From Roseovarius autotrophicus (GTDB lineage: Bacteria; Pseudomonadota; Alphaproteobacteria; Rhodobacterales; Rhodobacteraceae): a stretch of 64,000 nucleotides of DNA. Every line of letters begins with the position of its first letter. Positions within the stretch are counted from its first letter, which is position 1. A program made the translations under genes and the position numbers. The notes under the pieces are model-generated. The model was not told the origin of the DNA. It did no database searches and worked only from the letters and a program-made list of their open reading frames with translations. This document shows positions 8,647 through 17,359 of this stretch, piece by piece. The stretch is taken from NCBI RefSeq assembly GCF_018069895.1, contig NZ_JAGQDH010000011.1:19966-83965 (forward strand), written 5' to 3'.

Positions 8647-8910
8647 GTGTTGATAAAAAGCCCCTTGATCGCGGCCCTGCTGGTGGCCGTCCTTGCGGTG
8701 GCGCTGACCGCTGTGGGCTTTGCGCATCGCGGCGGGGCGTTACCGGATACCGATTACGCGGCCTATCTGGCAGCAGGAGGCTCTGCCGGAGACTTGTGCG
8801 CAGACGAGCACGCGCCCAACCAGCATGAGGCCGAGGCAACGGGTTGTGAGACCTGCCGCCTAGTCGCGGCCATGGCCCTGCCCGATGAAGCGCGCGCACC
8901 CGATGCCTGA
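8647..8910 (+). CDS. Small membrane-anchored or secreted protein, DUF2946-like
   Basis: This 87-residue protein starts at GTG with one strongly hydrophobic N-terminal helix (about residues 4-24), a signal peptide or anchor. The exported part has a Cys, two His and a GCETCRLVAA segment near the C-terminus. The C-x-x-C plus upstream His layout resembles the DUF2946 family, small proteins sometimes linked to copper. The match is by pattern only. It stands alone between the GNAT gene and the mraZ leader, and a start without a clear Shine-Dalgarno sequence lowers confidence. Confidence 0.5.
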   Translation: MLIKSPLIAALLVAVLAVALTAVGFAHRGGALPDTDYAAYLAAGGSAGDLCADEHAPNQHEAEATGCETCRLVAAMALPDEARAPDA

Positions 8911-8938
8911 CCCCGCCCGGCGGGGCCATGTCCTTTCC

Positions 8939-9127
8939 GGGAAATCGTGGGACGGGGCGCGCGGCGCGGGAAATCGTGGCCCCGCGCGACAGGCCGCCCC
9001 GTCTGGCACCCGGATTGACGGGCATTCGCGGCTGTGATTCGGTGAGTTTTGGCATCGAACCGGGTCTTGCGGGCCGGAAATCATGGGGCAGCGCAAGAAA
9101 ATAATCACAGTTCGGGAAATCATGGGA
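8939..9127 (+). repeat. Four direct copies of GGAAATC(G/A)TGG
   Basis: Copies begin at 8939 and 8968 (GGGAAATCGTGG), 9076 (GGAAATCATGGGG) and 9114 (GGGAAATCATGGGA), all in one direction, with start-to-start gaps of 29, 107 and 39 bases on the shared GGAAATC core. Three of the four end in TGGG, the core of known MraZ boxes, but the short regular spacing of classic MraZ boxes is missing. They look like binding sites for a regulator of the dcw operon. Confidence 0.6.
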
Positions 9128-9278
9128 ATTTTGTTATCTCAAGCACAAAACGCAATATATTGTAAGAAAAATCTCCACAACAACGACATAGGCGATAAAA
9201 AATCTGCCATTCTCCACATTACCTTGCTCAAAACGCTATTTGAAAACGAAATGTGGTAACCGAATGTGCAAAAATCAT

Positions 9279-9308
9279 TTGCGGTGGGATAAAATCCCAT
9301 GCTATCCA
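9279..9308 (+). promoter_or_regulatory. Candidate promoter of the mraZ leader
   Basis: TTGCGG (9279-9284) and TATCCA (9303-9308) are 18 bases apart, and the spacer holds the TGGGAT-AAA-ATCCCA palindrome. Transcription from about 9315 would give a leader RNA of about 207 nt up to the terminator, very close to the size I recall for Rhodobacter UpsM. Both boxes are imperfect, so the exact promoter is uncertain. Confidence 0.35.
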
Positions 9309-9314
9309 GAATAC

Positions 9315-9521
9315 ACGATGAGGACGGGACAGACGAAGGGGCAACAAGACCCCGACATAATCTCCCAAGTCAGGCTTCATACAGGCACCCGCTTTCATCG
9401 AAAAAGAATCCGGCGCGCGAGCGAGCAGACATCCCCCCAGGTGGCGCGCGCAGTCGGAAACCCCGCTAGGCGGGACGAGGGCGGCGGGTTGATCAGTGGC
9501 AGCAGATCAACCCGCCGTTTT
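9315..9521 (+). ncRNA. UpsM-like leader sRNA of the dcw operon
   Basis: In Rhodobacter sphaeroides the 5' leader of mraZ is cut or terminated to give the abundant stress-linked sRNA UpsM. Here the same place holds a gene-free leader ending at a strong intrinsic-terminator-like hairpin, 53 bases before mraZ. The 5' end is estimated from a candidate promoter, not observed. The homology claim rests on position, size and terminator, because I cannot align it to UpsM. Confidence 0.55.
9483..9521 (+). terminator. Intrinsic terminator / attenuator in the mraZ leader
   Basis: GGCGGGTTGATC (9483-9494) and GATCAACCCGCC (9505-9516) form a perfect 12-bp stem with a ten-base loop, followed by GTTTTCC. 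Lying just before mraZ and not after a gene, it should make most transcripts stop early and let a fraction read into the division operon. Confidence 0.8.
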
Positions 9522-9574
9522 CCGTCTAGGGGACCGGTAATCAACCGGGGGCACCAAAAGAGGCCATCGGGACA

Positions 9575-10078
9575 GTGGGTCGGATATTCAGAGGCGAAAA
9601 CACCGTCAAGGTGGATGCCAAGGGCCGGGTGTCGATCCCCGCGCTCTTTCGCCCCGTGATCCAGGACAGTGACCCCAACTGGACCGCCGGCAAACAGCCC
9701 GAACTGATCATCGTCTATGGCGATCACCGTCGCGATTTCCTTGAATGCTTCACCATCGAGGCGATGCAGGAAGTGGACGAGAAGATCGCCCGCCTGCCCC
9801 GTGGCTCGAAACCGCGCCGCCTGCTTGAGCACATGTTCCAGGGCCAGTCGTTACCCACCTCGGTTGATGACACAGGCCGTATCGTGCTGCCCGCCAAGCT
9901 GCGCAAGAAGCTTGATCTGGAGGATGAGGCGTTCTTTATCGCCGCAGGCGACACGTTCCAGATCTGGAAACCCGAGACCTATCAGGCCAAGCGTCTGGCC
10001 GATGTCACCGAGTGGCTTGACGAATTCCCCGAGGATTTCGACCCGCTCACCCTGCTTGACGCGCCCGGCGGGGGCTGA
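9575..10078 (+). CDS. mraZ: MraZ, dcw-operon transcriptional regulator
   Basis: MraZ is a ring-forming DNA-binding protein that regulates the division/cell-wall operon. The 167-residue protein has two AbrB-like repeats: VKVDAKGRVSIPALFR near the N-terminus and VDDTGRIVLPAKLRKKL at about residues 96-112. GTG 9575 gives the standard MGRIFRGEN opening, with AGAGG about eleven bases upstream. It is the first gene of an eight-gene run and is three bases from rsmH. Confidence 0.95.
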   Translation: MGRIFRGENTVKVDAKGRVSIPALFRPVIQDSDPNWTAGKQPELIIVYGDHRRDFLECFTIEAMQEVDEKIARLPRGSKPRRLLEHMFQGQSLPTSVDDTGRIVLPAKLRKKLDLEDEAFFIAAGDTFQIWKPETYQAKRLADVTEWLDEFPEDFDPLTLLDAPGGG

Positions 10079-10081
10079 GCC

Positions 10082-11071
10082 ATGGCCGCCGCTGCCCCTG
10101 CCCCGCCCGCCCCTCATATCCCCGTCCTGCTGCGCCCGCTTCTGGCCGCTGTCGCGCCCGTGAGCGGCACCTGGCTTGACGGCACACTTGGCGCGGGGGG
10201 CTATGCGCGGGGGCTTCTGGGCGCGGGGGCGGATCATGTCATCGGTATCGATCGCGACCCGCTGGCGATTGCCATGGCGCGGGACTGGGGCGCGCAATAC
10301 GGCGCACGGTTGAGCCTGGTGCAGGCCAATTTCGCGCAAATGGACAGCCATGCCGAGGCGCTTGACGGCGTGGTGCTCGATCTCGGCGTCTCCTCGATGC
10401 AACTTGACCGGGCCGAACGCGGTTTTTCGTTCATGAAGGATGGCCCGCTCGACATGCGGATGAGCCAGGAGGGCCCCTCGGCCGCCGATCTGGTCAACAC
10501 CGCGCCCGAGGCGCATCTGGCCGATATCCTTTATCTTTACGGCGAGGAACGCGCGAGCCGCCGCATCGCCCGCGCCATCGTCAAGGCGCGCGCGGCGGCA
10601 CCGGTCGAGACCACGGCCCAACTGGCGGCCATCGTCGAGCGTTGCCTGCCGCGCCCGAAACCCGGTCAGGCGCATCCCGCGACCCGCAGCTTTCAGGCCA
10701 TCCGCATCGCGGTGAACGACGAATACGGTGCCCTTGTCGCCGGGCTGGAAGCGGCCGAGCGCGCACTCAAGCCGGGCGGGCAACTGGCCGTCGTCACCTT
10801 TCATTCGATTGAGGACCGCATCGTAAAGCGATTCCTGCAGACCCGCGCGGGCGCACAAGGAGGCGGCAGCCGCCACGCCCCCGAAACACGGCGCGCCGCG
10901 CCGCAATTCACGCTGAAAACCCGCAAGGCCATCGGCCCGGATGCCGAGGAACTGGCGGAAAACCCCCGCGCGCGCTCGGCCCGGTTGCGGATCGGCATCC
11001 GCACCGATGCCCCCCCCGGCCGGTCGGACCGTGCCGCCCTCGGAATGCCATTGCTTAAGGGAGAGACATGA
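10082..11071 (+). CDS. rsmH: RsmH, 16S rRNA (cytosine1402-N4)-methyltransferase
   Basis: RsmH (MraW) methylates N4 of C1402 in the 16S rRNA P site, using S-adenosylmethionine. The 329-residue protein has [10 protein letters not shown], the SAM motif [14 protein letters not shown], the family segment [26 protein letters not shown], and the late [13 protein letters not shown]. The start lies three bases after the mraZ stop; its own stop overlaps ftsL by four bases (ATGA). Confidence 0.95.
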   Translation: MAAAAPAPPAPHIPVLLRPLLAAVAPVSGTWLDGTLGAGGYARGLLGAGADHVIGIDRDPLAIAMARDWGAQYGARLSLVQANFAQMDSHAEALDGVVLDLGVSSMQLDRAERGFSFMKDGPLDMRMSQEGPSAADLVNTAPEAHLADILYLYGEERASRRIARAIVKARAAAPVETTAQLAAIVERCLPRPKPGQAHPATRSFQAIRIAVNDEYGALVAGLEAAERALKPGGQLAVVTFHSIEDRIVKRFLQTRAGAQGGGSRHAPETRRAAPQFTLKTRKAIGPDAEELAENPRARSARLRIGIRTDAPPGRSDRAALGMPLLKGET

Positions 11072-11415
11072 TGCGCAGCCTTCTGCATGTCCTGACCGCT
11101 CTGGCCGTGATCGGCCTCGCCTTCTGGGCCTATCGCGAGAATTACCGCACGCAGGCCGCGCTGGCCGAGGCCGAGCGGCTTCAGACCGGCATCGCCGAGG
11201 CGCGCCAGCGGCTCAGGATGCTCAATGCCGAATGGGCCTATCTCAACCGGCCCGACAGGCTGATGGATCTGGTCGAGCTGAACTATGATCGTCTTGGCCT
11301 TCTGCCGCTGCAACCCCATCAGTTCGGACGGCTCGATCAGGTGACCTATCCCGCGCCTGCCAGTATGGCGATCATCAATCCCGTGGATGTCGCGAATACG
11401 GAGCAACTGCCATGA
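11068..11415 (+). CDS. ftsL: FtsL, cell-division bitopic membrane protein
   Basis: This is a 115-residue protein with one N-terminal membrane helix (about residues 5-20) and a short periplasmic coiled coil rich in Ala, Glu and Arg. That is the shape of FtsL, which links FtsQ/FtsB to FtsW/FtsI in the divisome. Sequence identity in the family is low; position between rsmH and ftsI, with four-base overlaps on both sides, decides the call. The C-terminal half continues with the [14 protein letters not shown] segment common to alphaproteobacterial FtsL. Confidence 0.9.
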   Translation: MMRSLLHVLTALAVIGLAFWAYRENYRTQAALAEAERLQTGIAEARQRLRMLNAEWAYLNRPDRLMDLVELNYDRLGLLPLQPHQFGRLDQVTYPAPASMAIINPVDVANTEQLP

Positions 11416-13196
11416 TCCGCACGCCGCTGCGCCCGCTTGCACGCATTCTGGAGGCGCGCCGCAAAGGCGAGAACCCCGACGCGATCGAGCGCGAGAACAT
11501 CCGCCTGCGCCATGAGGAGATGCGCGACCGCGCGCGGCGGCGCGCCGAGGGGCGGCTTCTGGTGCTGGCCGGGCTGTTCTTTATCGGTTTCACCGCCGTG
11601 GGCGGCAAGATGGCGGTGCTGGCGCAGTCCGAACCCGCCGAGCCGCGCATCAGCAGCGCCGGTGCGCGCATCCTTGCGCAGCGCGCCGATATCGTGGACC
11701 GGCAAGGCCGCGTCCTGGCGACGAATTTCGACACTCACAGCCTCTATGCGCAGCCACAGCAGATGGTGGACCCGGTGCGCGCCGCCGAAAAGCTGGCGGA
11801 GATTTTCCCCGATCTCGACGGCGAGCGCCTGCTGCGCGATTTCACCGGCACGCGCAAGTTTCTCTGGATCCGTCGCACGCTGAGCCCCGAGCAGAAACAG
11901 GCGGTGCATGACATCGGCGAGCCGGGGCTTCTGTTTGGCCCGCGCGAGATGCGGCTTTATCCCAATGGCCGGCTGGCCGCGCATGTGCTGGGCGGAGCGG
12001 GCTTTGGCCGCGAAGGTGTGCACGCCGCCGAGGTGGTAGGGGTTGCGGGCATCGAAAAGCAGCTGGACGAGCGCCTGCGCGACCCTGCCCGTGCGCATGA
12101 GCCGCTGACCCTCTCGCTTGATCTCAGCGTGCAGGCGGCGATGGAGCGGGTCCTCTTGGGCGGCATGAAGATCATGAACGCCAAGGGCGCGGCGGGCATC
12201 CTGATGGATGCGCACTCGGGCGAGGTGATCGCCGTGGCCTCGCTACCCGATTTCGACCCCAACAAGCGCCCGCCCCTGCCCACCGAGGGCAATCCCGACG
12301 ACAGCCCGCTGTTCAACCGCGCGGTTCAGGGCGTCTACGAGCTTGGCTCGACCTTCAAGGTGTTCGCGCTGGCGCAGGCGCTCGATATGGGGCTTGTTAC
12401 CCCCTCGACCGTGATCGACACCCGCTCGCCCATGCAATGGGGCAAGTTCCGCATCCGCGATTTCCGCAATTACGGCCCCGAGCTCAGCGCCGAGAAGGTG
12501 CTGGTGAAATCCTCGAACGTGGGCACCGCGCGCATCGCGCTCCAGATCGGCGGGGCGCGGCAAAAGGCGTTTCTCGACGCGCTCGGCTTCATGCAGCCCT
12601 CGCCGCTCGAAATCAGTGAAGCCTCGGGCAGCCGCCCGCTCCTGCCCGCTAAATGGTCAGATCTTTCGACCATGACCATCTCTTACGGACACGGGCTGTC
12701 CACAAGCCCGATGCACCTTGCCGCCGCCTATGCCACACTCGTCAATGGCGGGCGGCTGGTCACGCCTACGCTTCTGCGCGACCCTGCCCGCACGCCGGGT
12801 CCGCGCGTCATCTCGGAGGTCACATCTGCCTCCATGCGCGACATGCTGCGCAAGGTGGTCAGCGAAGGCACGGCAAGCCTCGCCGAAGTGCCCGGCTATG
12901 CCGTCGGCGGCAAGACCGGCACCGCCGACAAGCCCAAGACGCGCGGCGGCGGCTACTACAAGGACAAGGTCATCGCCAGTTTCGCTGGCATGTTCCCCGC
13001 CGACGATCCGAGATATGTGCTTGTCGTCACGCTGGATGAGCCGGTCGAGACATCAGGCGACGAGCCACACCGCACCGCAGGCTGGACCGCCGTGCCCGTG
13101 GCCGCCGAAATCGTGCGCCGCACGGCCCCCCTGCTTGGTCTGCGGCCCGCGATTGATCCCGCCGGAGCGCCTGTTATAAGGCCCGCATCTCAGTAA
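11412..13196 (+). CDS. ftsI: FtsI (PBP3), septal peptidoglycan transpeptidase
   Basis: FtsI is the class B penicillin-binding protein that cross-links septal peptidoglycan. The 594-residue protein has a basic cytoplasmic tail, a single membrane helix at about 48-70, a pedestal domain with RGQ-like DRQGRVLATN, and the transpeptidase domain with S313-TFK, SSN (367-369) and KTG (501-503). All catalytic motifs are intact. It overlaps ftsL by four bases; murE starts 15 bases after its stop. Its usual partner ftsW is not adjacent but lies at 1147-2310 on the other strand. Confidence 0.96.
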   Translation: MIRTPLRPLARILEARRKGENPDAIERENIRLRHEEMRDRARRRAEGRLLVLAGLFFIGFTAVGGKMAVLAQSEPAEPRISSAGARILAQRADIVDRQGRVLATNFDTHSLYAQPQQMVDPVRAAEKLAEIFPDLDGERLLRDFTGTRKFLWIRRTLSPEQKQAVHDIGEPGLLFGPREMRLYPNGRLAAHVLGGAGFGREGVHAAEVVGVAGIEKQLDERLRDPARAHEPLTLSLDLSVQAAMERVLLGGMKIMNAKGAAGILMDAHSGEVIAVASLPDFDPNKRPPLPTEGNPDDSPLFNRAVQGVYELGSTFKVFALAQALDMGLVTPSTVIDTRSPMQWGKFRIRDFRNYGPELSAEKVLVKSSNVGTARIALQIGGARQKAFLDALGFMQPSPLEISEASGSRPLLPAKWSDLSTMTISYGHGLSTSPMHLAAAYATLVNGGRLVTPTLLRDPARTPGPRVISEVTSASMRDMLRKVVSEGTASLAEVPGYAVGGKTGTADKPKTRGGGYYKDKVIASFAGMFPADDPRYVLVVTLDEPVETSGDEPHRTAGWTAVPVAAEIVRRTAPLLGLRPAIDPAGAPVIRPASQ

Positions 13197-13211
13197 GGGG
13201 CGGATGCGCGC

Positions 13212-14693
13212 GTGGGGCAGATACGGACATTGACAGAGCTGGGGCTGACCGCGCAGGCCGGACGGCAGGCGCGCATCACCGGCCTTGCCACCGACAGCCG
13301 CGCCGTGCGCGAGGGGATGCTCTTTGCCGCGCTCCCCGGCACGCAGATTCATGGCGCACGCTTTGTCGAGACGGCACTGGCGCAGGGGGCCGCCGCGATC
13401 CTGACCGATGCGGCGGGCGCGCGTCTCGCCGCCGGGGCGCTCGCCGCGCATCAGGCCGCGCTTGTCGTGGCCGAGGACCCGCGCCAGACGCTCGCCTTTA
13501 CCGCCGCGCTCTGGTTCGGTGCGCAGCCCGAGACGATGGTGGCCGTCACCGGCACGAACGGCAAGACGTCGGTCGCTACCTTCACCCGCCAGATCTGGGA
13601 ACGGCTGGGGTTTGACGCGGTCAATATCGGCACCACCGGGGTGGAGGGCGCGGTGCGCGCACCGATGACCCACACCACCCCCGAGCCGATCACGCTGCAC
13701 CGGACCCTGGCCGAGTGCGCCGCGCAGGGCGTGACCCATGCGGCGATGGAGGCGTCCTCCCACGGGCTTGCTCAGGCGCGGCTTGACGGGGTGCGGCTCG
13801 TGGCGGCGGGATTCACCAACATCACCCAGGACCATCTCGACTATCACCCCGATTTCGAGAGCTATTTCGAGGCCAAGGCGGGCCTCTTCGCCCGCGTCCT
13901 GCCCGAGAGCGGCGTGGCGGTGATCAACATCGACGACCCCTACGGCGCGCGCATGGCCGAGATTGCCGCCGACCGGGGGCAGGACCTTCTGACTGTTGGG
14001 CGCAGCGACGGCGCCGATCTTCAGCTTCTGGCGCAGCGGTTTGATGCCACAGGCCAGGTGATCCGGCTGGCTTGGGAGGACCACATTCACCAGCTTCGCC
14101 TCGACCTCATCGGCGGATTTCAGGCCGAGAACGTGGCACTCGCGGCGGGGCTGGCCATCGGCGCGGGCGCGGACCCCGCGCGCGTTCTGGCGGAACTGCC
14201 GGGCATGACCACGGTGCGCGGGCGGATGCAACTGGCCGCGACGCGCGACAACGGGGCTGCGGTCTTTGTCGATTACGCCCACACCCCCGATGCCGTCTCG
14301 ACCGCCATTCGCGCGCTGCGCCCGCATGTCATGGGCCGGCTTGTCGCCATCATCGGTGCGGGCGGCGACCGCGACCGGGGCAAGCGCCCGTTGATGGGAC
14401 AGGCCGCCGCACAATTCGCCGATGCAGTGATCGTGACCGACGACAACCCCCGCTCCGAAGACCCCGCCACGATCCGCGCCGCCGTGATCTCGGGCTGTCC
14501 CGGCGCCGCCGAGGTAGGCGACCGCGCCGAGGCGATCCTGCGCGGCGTCGATGCGCTCGGGCCGGGCGATGCGCTGCTGATTTGCGGCAAGGGGCACGAG
14601 ACCGGACAGGTCATCGGGCAGGACGTGCTACCCTTCGACGATGCCGAACAGGCCAGTCTTGCCGTCACCGTGCTTGACGGGGGCGTGGCATGA
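13212..14693 (+). CDS. murE: MurE, UDP-MurNAc-tripeptide (meso-DAP) ligase
   Basis: MurE adds meso-diaminopimelate to UDP-MurNAc-L-Ala-D-Glu in the cytoplasm, using ATP. The 493-residue protein has an N-terminal domain with TDSR, the ATP loop TGTNGKTS (113-120), the THTTPEP segment, MEASSHGL, and the C-terminal DNPR motif (411-414) that selects meso-DAP over lysine. The GTG start is chosen because it gives the usual distance to the first domain. It overlaps murF by four bases. Confidence 0.96.
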   Translation: MGQIRTLTELGLTAQAGRQARITGLATDSRAVREGMLFAALPGTQIHGARFVETALAQGAAAILTDAAGARLAAGALAAHQAALVVAEDPRQTLAFTAALWFGAQPETMVAVTGTNGKTSVATFTRQIWERLGFDAVNIGTTGVEGAVRAPMTHTTPEPITLHRTLAECAAQGVTHAAMEASSHGLAQARLDGVRLVAAGFTNITQDHLDYHPDFESYFEAKAGLFARVLPESGVAVINIDDPYGARMAEIAADRGQDLLTVGRSDGADLQLLAQRFDATGQVIRLAWEDHIHQLRLDLIGGFQAENVALAAGLAIGAGADPARVLAELPGMTTVRGRMQLAATRDNGAAVFVDYAHTPDAVSTAIRALRPHVMGRLVAIIGAGGDRDRGKRPLMGQAAAQFADAVIVTDDNPRSEDPATIRAAVISGCPGAAEVGDRAEAILRGVDALGPGDALLICGKGHETGQVIGQDVLPFDDAEQASLAVTVLDGGVA

Positions 14694-16126
14694 CCCTGTG
14701 GACCGCAGCCGAGGCCGCAGCGGCCACCGGGGGCAGCATCTCGGGTGACTGGCGGGCCACCGGCGTCTCCATCGACACGCGGACATTGCAACCCGGCGAT
14801 CTTTTCGTGGCGCTGAGTGCGGCGCGCGACGGCCATGAATTTGTGGCGCAGGCGTTGGCCAAGGGTGCCGCAGCGGCGCTGGTGTCGCGCATCCCCGAGG
14901 GCGCCCCCAAGGGCGCCCCGCTCCTTCTGGTCGCCGATGTGCAGGCAGCGCTGGAGGCATTGGGGCGCGCGGGCCGCGCGCGGATGCGCGGCCGCGTCAT
15001 CTCCGTCACCGGCTCTGTCGGCAAGACCTCGACCAAGGAAATGCTGCGTGCCGTGCTCTCGCATCAGGGCCGCACCCACGCCGCCGAGGCGAGTTACAAC
15101 AATCACTGGGGCGTGCCGCTGACGCTGGCGCGGATGCCCGCCGAAACGGAATTCGCCGTGATCGAGATCGGCATGAACCACCCCGGAGAGATCGCGCCGC
15201 TGGCACGCATGGCGCGCCCGCATGTGGCGCTTGTCACCACGGTTGCCGCCGCCCATCTGGAGGCATTCGAGAGCCTTGAGGGCATTGCCCGCGAGAAGGC
15301 GTCGATCTTCGAGGGGCTGGAACCGGGCGGCACGGCGCTTGTCAACACCGACATCTCTACCGCCGCGATCCTGCATGAGAGCGCCACGCGCCACGCCGCT
15401 CGCGTGATTGGCTTCGGCGTGGCGCGCGGCGCGCATCACCGCCTCCTTTGGGTCGATCTGCACGATGGCGCGACCGTGGCGCATGCGCGCGCCTGGCGCA
15501 CACCCATCCTTTACAAGATCGGCATCACAGGGCGGCATTTCGCGATGAACGGGCTGGCGGTTCTGGCCGTGGTTCAGGCGCTCGGGCTGGACCGCGCGGT
15601 GGCCATCGCCGATCTGGCTGCCTGGTCCCCCCCCGAGGGACGCGGCACGCGTGAGCGCCTGGTGCTCGATCTGGCCGCCGACGGCATGAGCATCGACCTG
15701 ATCGACGACGCCTTCAACGCCAATCCCGAATCCATGGCCGCAGCACTCGAGGTGCTGGCGGCAAGCGCACCGCGCAACGACGTGGGCCGCGTCGCGCGCG
15801 GGCGGCGCATCGCCATTCTGGGCGACATGCTGGAACTGGGCACGACCGAAGCGGTGCTTCATGCCGGTCTTGCCGCCCTGCCGGCGATGCAGGCAGTGGA
15901 CGAGGTGCATTGCGTCGGGCCCCGGATGCGCGCACTCTGGAAGGCGTTACCCGAGCGCAAGCGCGGGCGGCAGGTGGACACCGCCGAGGCGCTGGCCGCA
16001 GAGGCGCATCGCCTCATCGACGCGGGCGATGTCGTGCTCGTCAAAGGCTCCAAGGGGAGCAAGGTCAGCCTTGTCGTCGCGGCACTACGCCGGGCGGGAC
16101 GGGGCGTCGAAGAGGATCGCGCGTAA
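14690..16126 (+). CDS. murF: MurF, D-Ala-D-Ala-adding ligase
   Basis: MurF completes the cytoplasmic muropeptide by adding D-Ala-D-Ala to UDP-MurNAc-tripeptide. The 478-residue protein has [15 protein letters not shown] in the N-terminal domain, the ATP loop [13 protein letters not shown] (about 107-119), [13 protein letters not shown], and the C-terminal [11 protein letters not shown] and LGDMLELG motifs. It overlaps murE by four bases and mraY by one base (TAATG). Confidence 0.96.
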   Translation: MTLWTAAEAAAATGGSISGDWRATGVSIDTRTLQPGDLFVALSAARDGHEFVAQALAKGAAAALVSRIPEGAPKGAPLLLVADVQAALEALGRAGRARMRGRVISVTGSVGKTSTKEMLRAVLSHQGRTHAAEASYNNHWGVPLTLARMPAETEFAVIEIGMNHPGEIAPLARMARPHVALVTTVAAAHLEAFESLEGIAREKASIFEGLEPGGTALVNTDISTAAILHESATRHAARVIGFGVARGAHHRLLWVDLHDGATVAHARAWRTPILYKIGITGRHFAMNGLAVLAVVQALGLDRAVAIADLAAWSPPEGRGTRERLVLDLAADGMSIDLIDDAFNANPESMAAALEVLAASAPRNDVGRVARGRRIAILGDMLELGTTEAVLHAGLAALPAMQAVDEVHCVGPRMRALWKALPERKRGRQVDTAEALAAEAHRLIDAGDVVLVKGSKGSKVSLVVAALRRAGRGVEEDRA

Positions 16127-17208
16127 TGCTTTACTGGCTCACATGGCTCTCGGACGGGGGCGATGTATTCAACCTCTTCCGCTACATCACCTTCCGGGCA
16201 GGCGGCGCCTTCCTGACAGCACTGGTCTTTGGCTTTCTCTTCGGCCCGCCGCTCATCAATGTGTTGCGACGCCGTCAGAGCAAAGGCCAACCGATCCGCA
16301 CCGACGGCCCCGAGACCCATTTCGCCAAGGCCGGCACACCGACCATGGGGGGCCTGCTGATCGTCGGCGCGCTCGTGACCTCGACGCTGTTCTGGGCGCG
16401 GCTCGACAATCCGTTCGTGTGGCTTGTGCTCTTCGTCACGCTCGGCTTTGCAATGATCGGCTTTGCCGATGATTATGCCAAGGTCTCGCGGGGGAATGTG
16501 AAGGGCGTGCCGGGCCGCGTGCGGCTGCTGCTCGGCTTTGCCATCGCGCTCGTCGCCGCGCTCTGGGCGAGTTATAATCACCCTGCGGCGCTGCAAAACC
16601 AGCTTGCCCTGCCGGTGTTCAAGGATGTGCTGCTGAATTTGGGGATTTTCTTCGTCCCCTTCGCCATGTTCGTGATCGTGGGCGCGGCCAATGCGGTCAA
16701 TCTCACCGACGGTCTCGACGGGCTGGCGATCATGCCGGTGATGATTGCCTCGGCCACGCTTGGCGTCATCGCCTATACAGTGGGACGGACCGATTTCACC
16801 GAATATCTCGGCCTGCATTATGTGCCGGGAACAGGCGAAATCCTGATCTTCGTCGCGGGGCTGATCGGCGGGGGCCTCGGGTTCCTGTGGTATAACGCAC
16901 CACCCGCGGCGGTGTTCATGGGCGATACCGGCTCGCTCGCCCTGGGCGGCGCGCTCGGGGCCATCGCCGTGGCCACCAAGCACGAGCTTGTTCTTGGCAT
17001 CGTCGGCGGCCTCTTCGTGGTCGAGGCGCTCTCGGTCATCATTCAGGTGCTCTATTTCAAGCGCACCGGCAAGCGCGTATTCCTGATGGCGCCGATCCAC
17101 CACCATTACGAGAAAAAGGGCTGGGCCGAGCCGCAGATCGTCATCCGCTTCTGGATCATCGCGCTCATTCTGGCGATGATCGGGCTCGCGACACTGAAAT
17201 TGCGGTAG
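16126..17208 (+). CDS. mraY: MraY, lipid I synthase
   Basis: MraY transfers phospho-MurNAc-pentapeptide from UDP to undecaprenyl phosphate, forming lipid I in the membrane. The 360-residue protein has about ten helices and the family motifs [41 protein letters not shown] and [15 protein letters not shown] (the HHH motif is complete). The start at TAATG overlaps the last base of murF; a longer open frame upstream is the murF region in another frame. Confidence 0.97.
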   Translation: MLYWLTWLSDGGDVFNLFRYITFRAGGAFLTALVFGFLFGPPLINVLRRRQSKGQPIRTDGPETHFAKAGTPTMGGLLIVGALVTSTLFWARLDNPFVWLVLFVTLGFAMIGFADDYAKVSRGNVKGVPGRVRLLLGFAIALVAALWASYNHPAALQNQLALPVFKDVLLNLGIFFVPFAMFVIVGAANAVNLTDGLDGLAIMPVMIASATLGVIAYTVGRTDFTEYLGLHYVPGTGEILIFVAGLIGGGLGFLWYNAPPAAVFMGDTGSLALGGALGAIAVATKHELVLGIVGGLFVVEALSVIIQVLYFKRTGKRVFLMAPIHHHYEKKGWAEPQIVIRFWIIALILAMIGLATLKLR

Positions 17209-17223
17209 GGCTCTCCTCTCCCC

Positions 17224-17290
17224 GTCACCCTCGGGCCTGACCCGAGGGTCTCATGCGGCAAGGGATCCTCCGGTCAGGCCGGAGGATGAC
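17224..17290. repeat. Dispersed double-hairpin repeat, copy 1 (mraY-murD gap)
   Basis: Two hairpins stand side by side: CCCTCGGG / CCCGAGGG with a five-base loop, and ATCCTCCGG / CCGGAGGAT with loop TCAGG. The element begins GTCACCCTCGGG and ends GGAGGATGAC, so its outer ends are also roughly complementary. A degraded second copy is at 53391-53461. I recall this GTCA(T/C)CCTCGGG type being very common in alphaproteobacterial genomes. It lies inside the dcw run and widens the mraY-murD gap to 151 bases. Confidence 0.75.
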
Positions 17291-17359
17291 AACCGTTTTC
17301 CCCCCCTTGCATCGCGCACCCCATCCGGCGCAAATACCGTGCAACGGGCGGGGGGCGCA

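Larger units (their letters stand above)
8911..9574 (+). promoter_or_regulatory. Long regulatory region upstream of the mraZ (dcw) operon
   Basis: These 664 bases hold no convincing gene. In order: a GC-rich part with four same-direction copies of a GGAAATC(G/A)TGG motif (8939-9127), an AT-rich stretch (about 9110-9300) that could hold promoters, a TGGGAT-AAA-ATCCCA palindrome (9285-9299), and a transcribed-looking leader ending in a strong hairpin with a U-run (9483-9521), followed by 53 bases to the mraZ GTG. An open frame at 9240-9659 crosses this region and is an overlap artefact of mraZ. Confidence 0.7.

Noticed and set aside
8939..9127. Calling the repeated motif a proven MraZ box
   Set aside because: The spacing and distance from mraZ do not match known MraZ boxes; kept only as an unexplained repeat.
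9240..9659. 139-residue frame over the mraZ leader
   Set aside because: It overlaps the leader hairpin and the mraZ start in another frame and has no family likeness; a leader RNA explains the region better.
13053..14597. 514-residue frame antisense to murE
   Set aside because: Mirror of murE, no domain or start signal.
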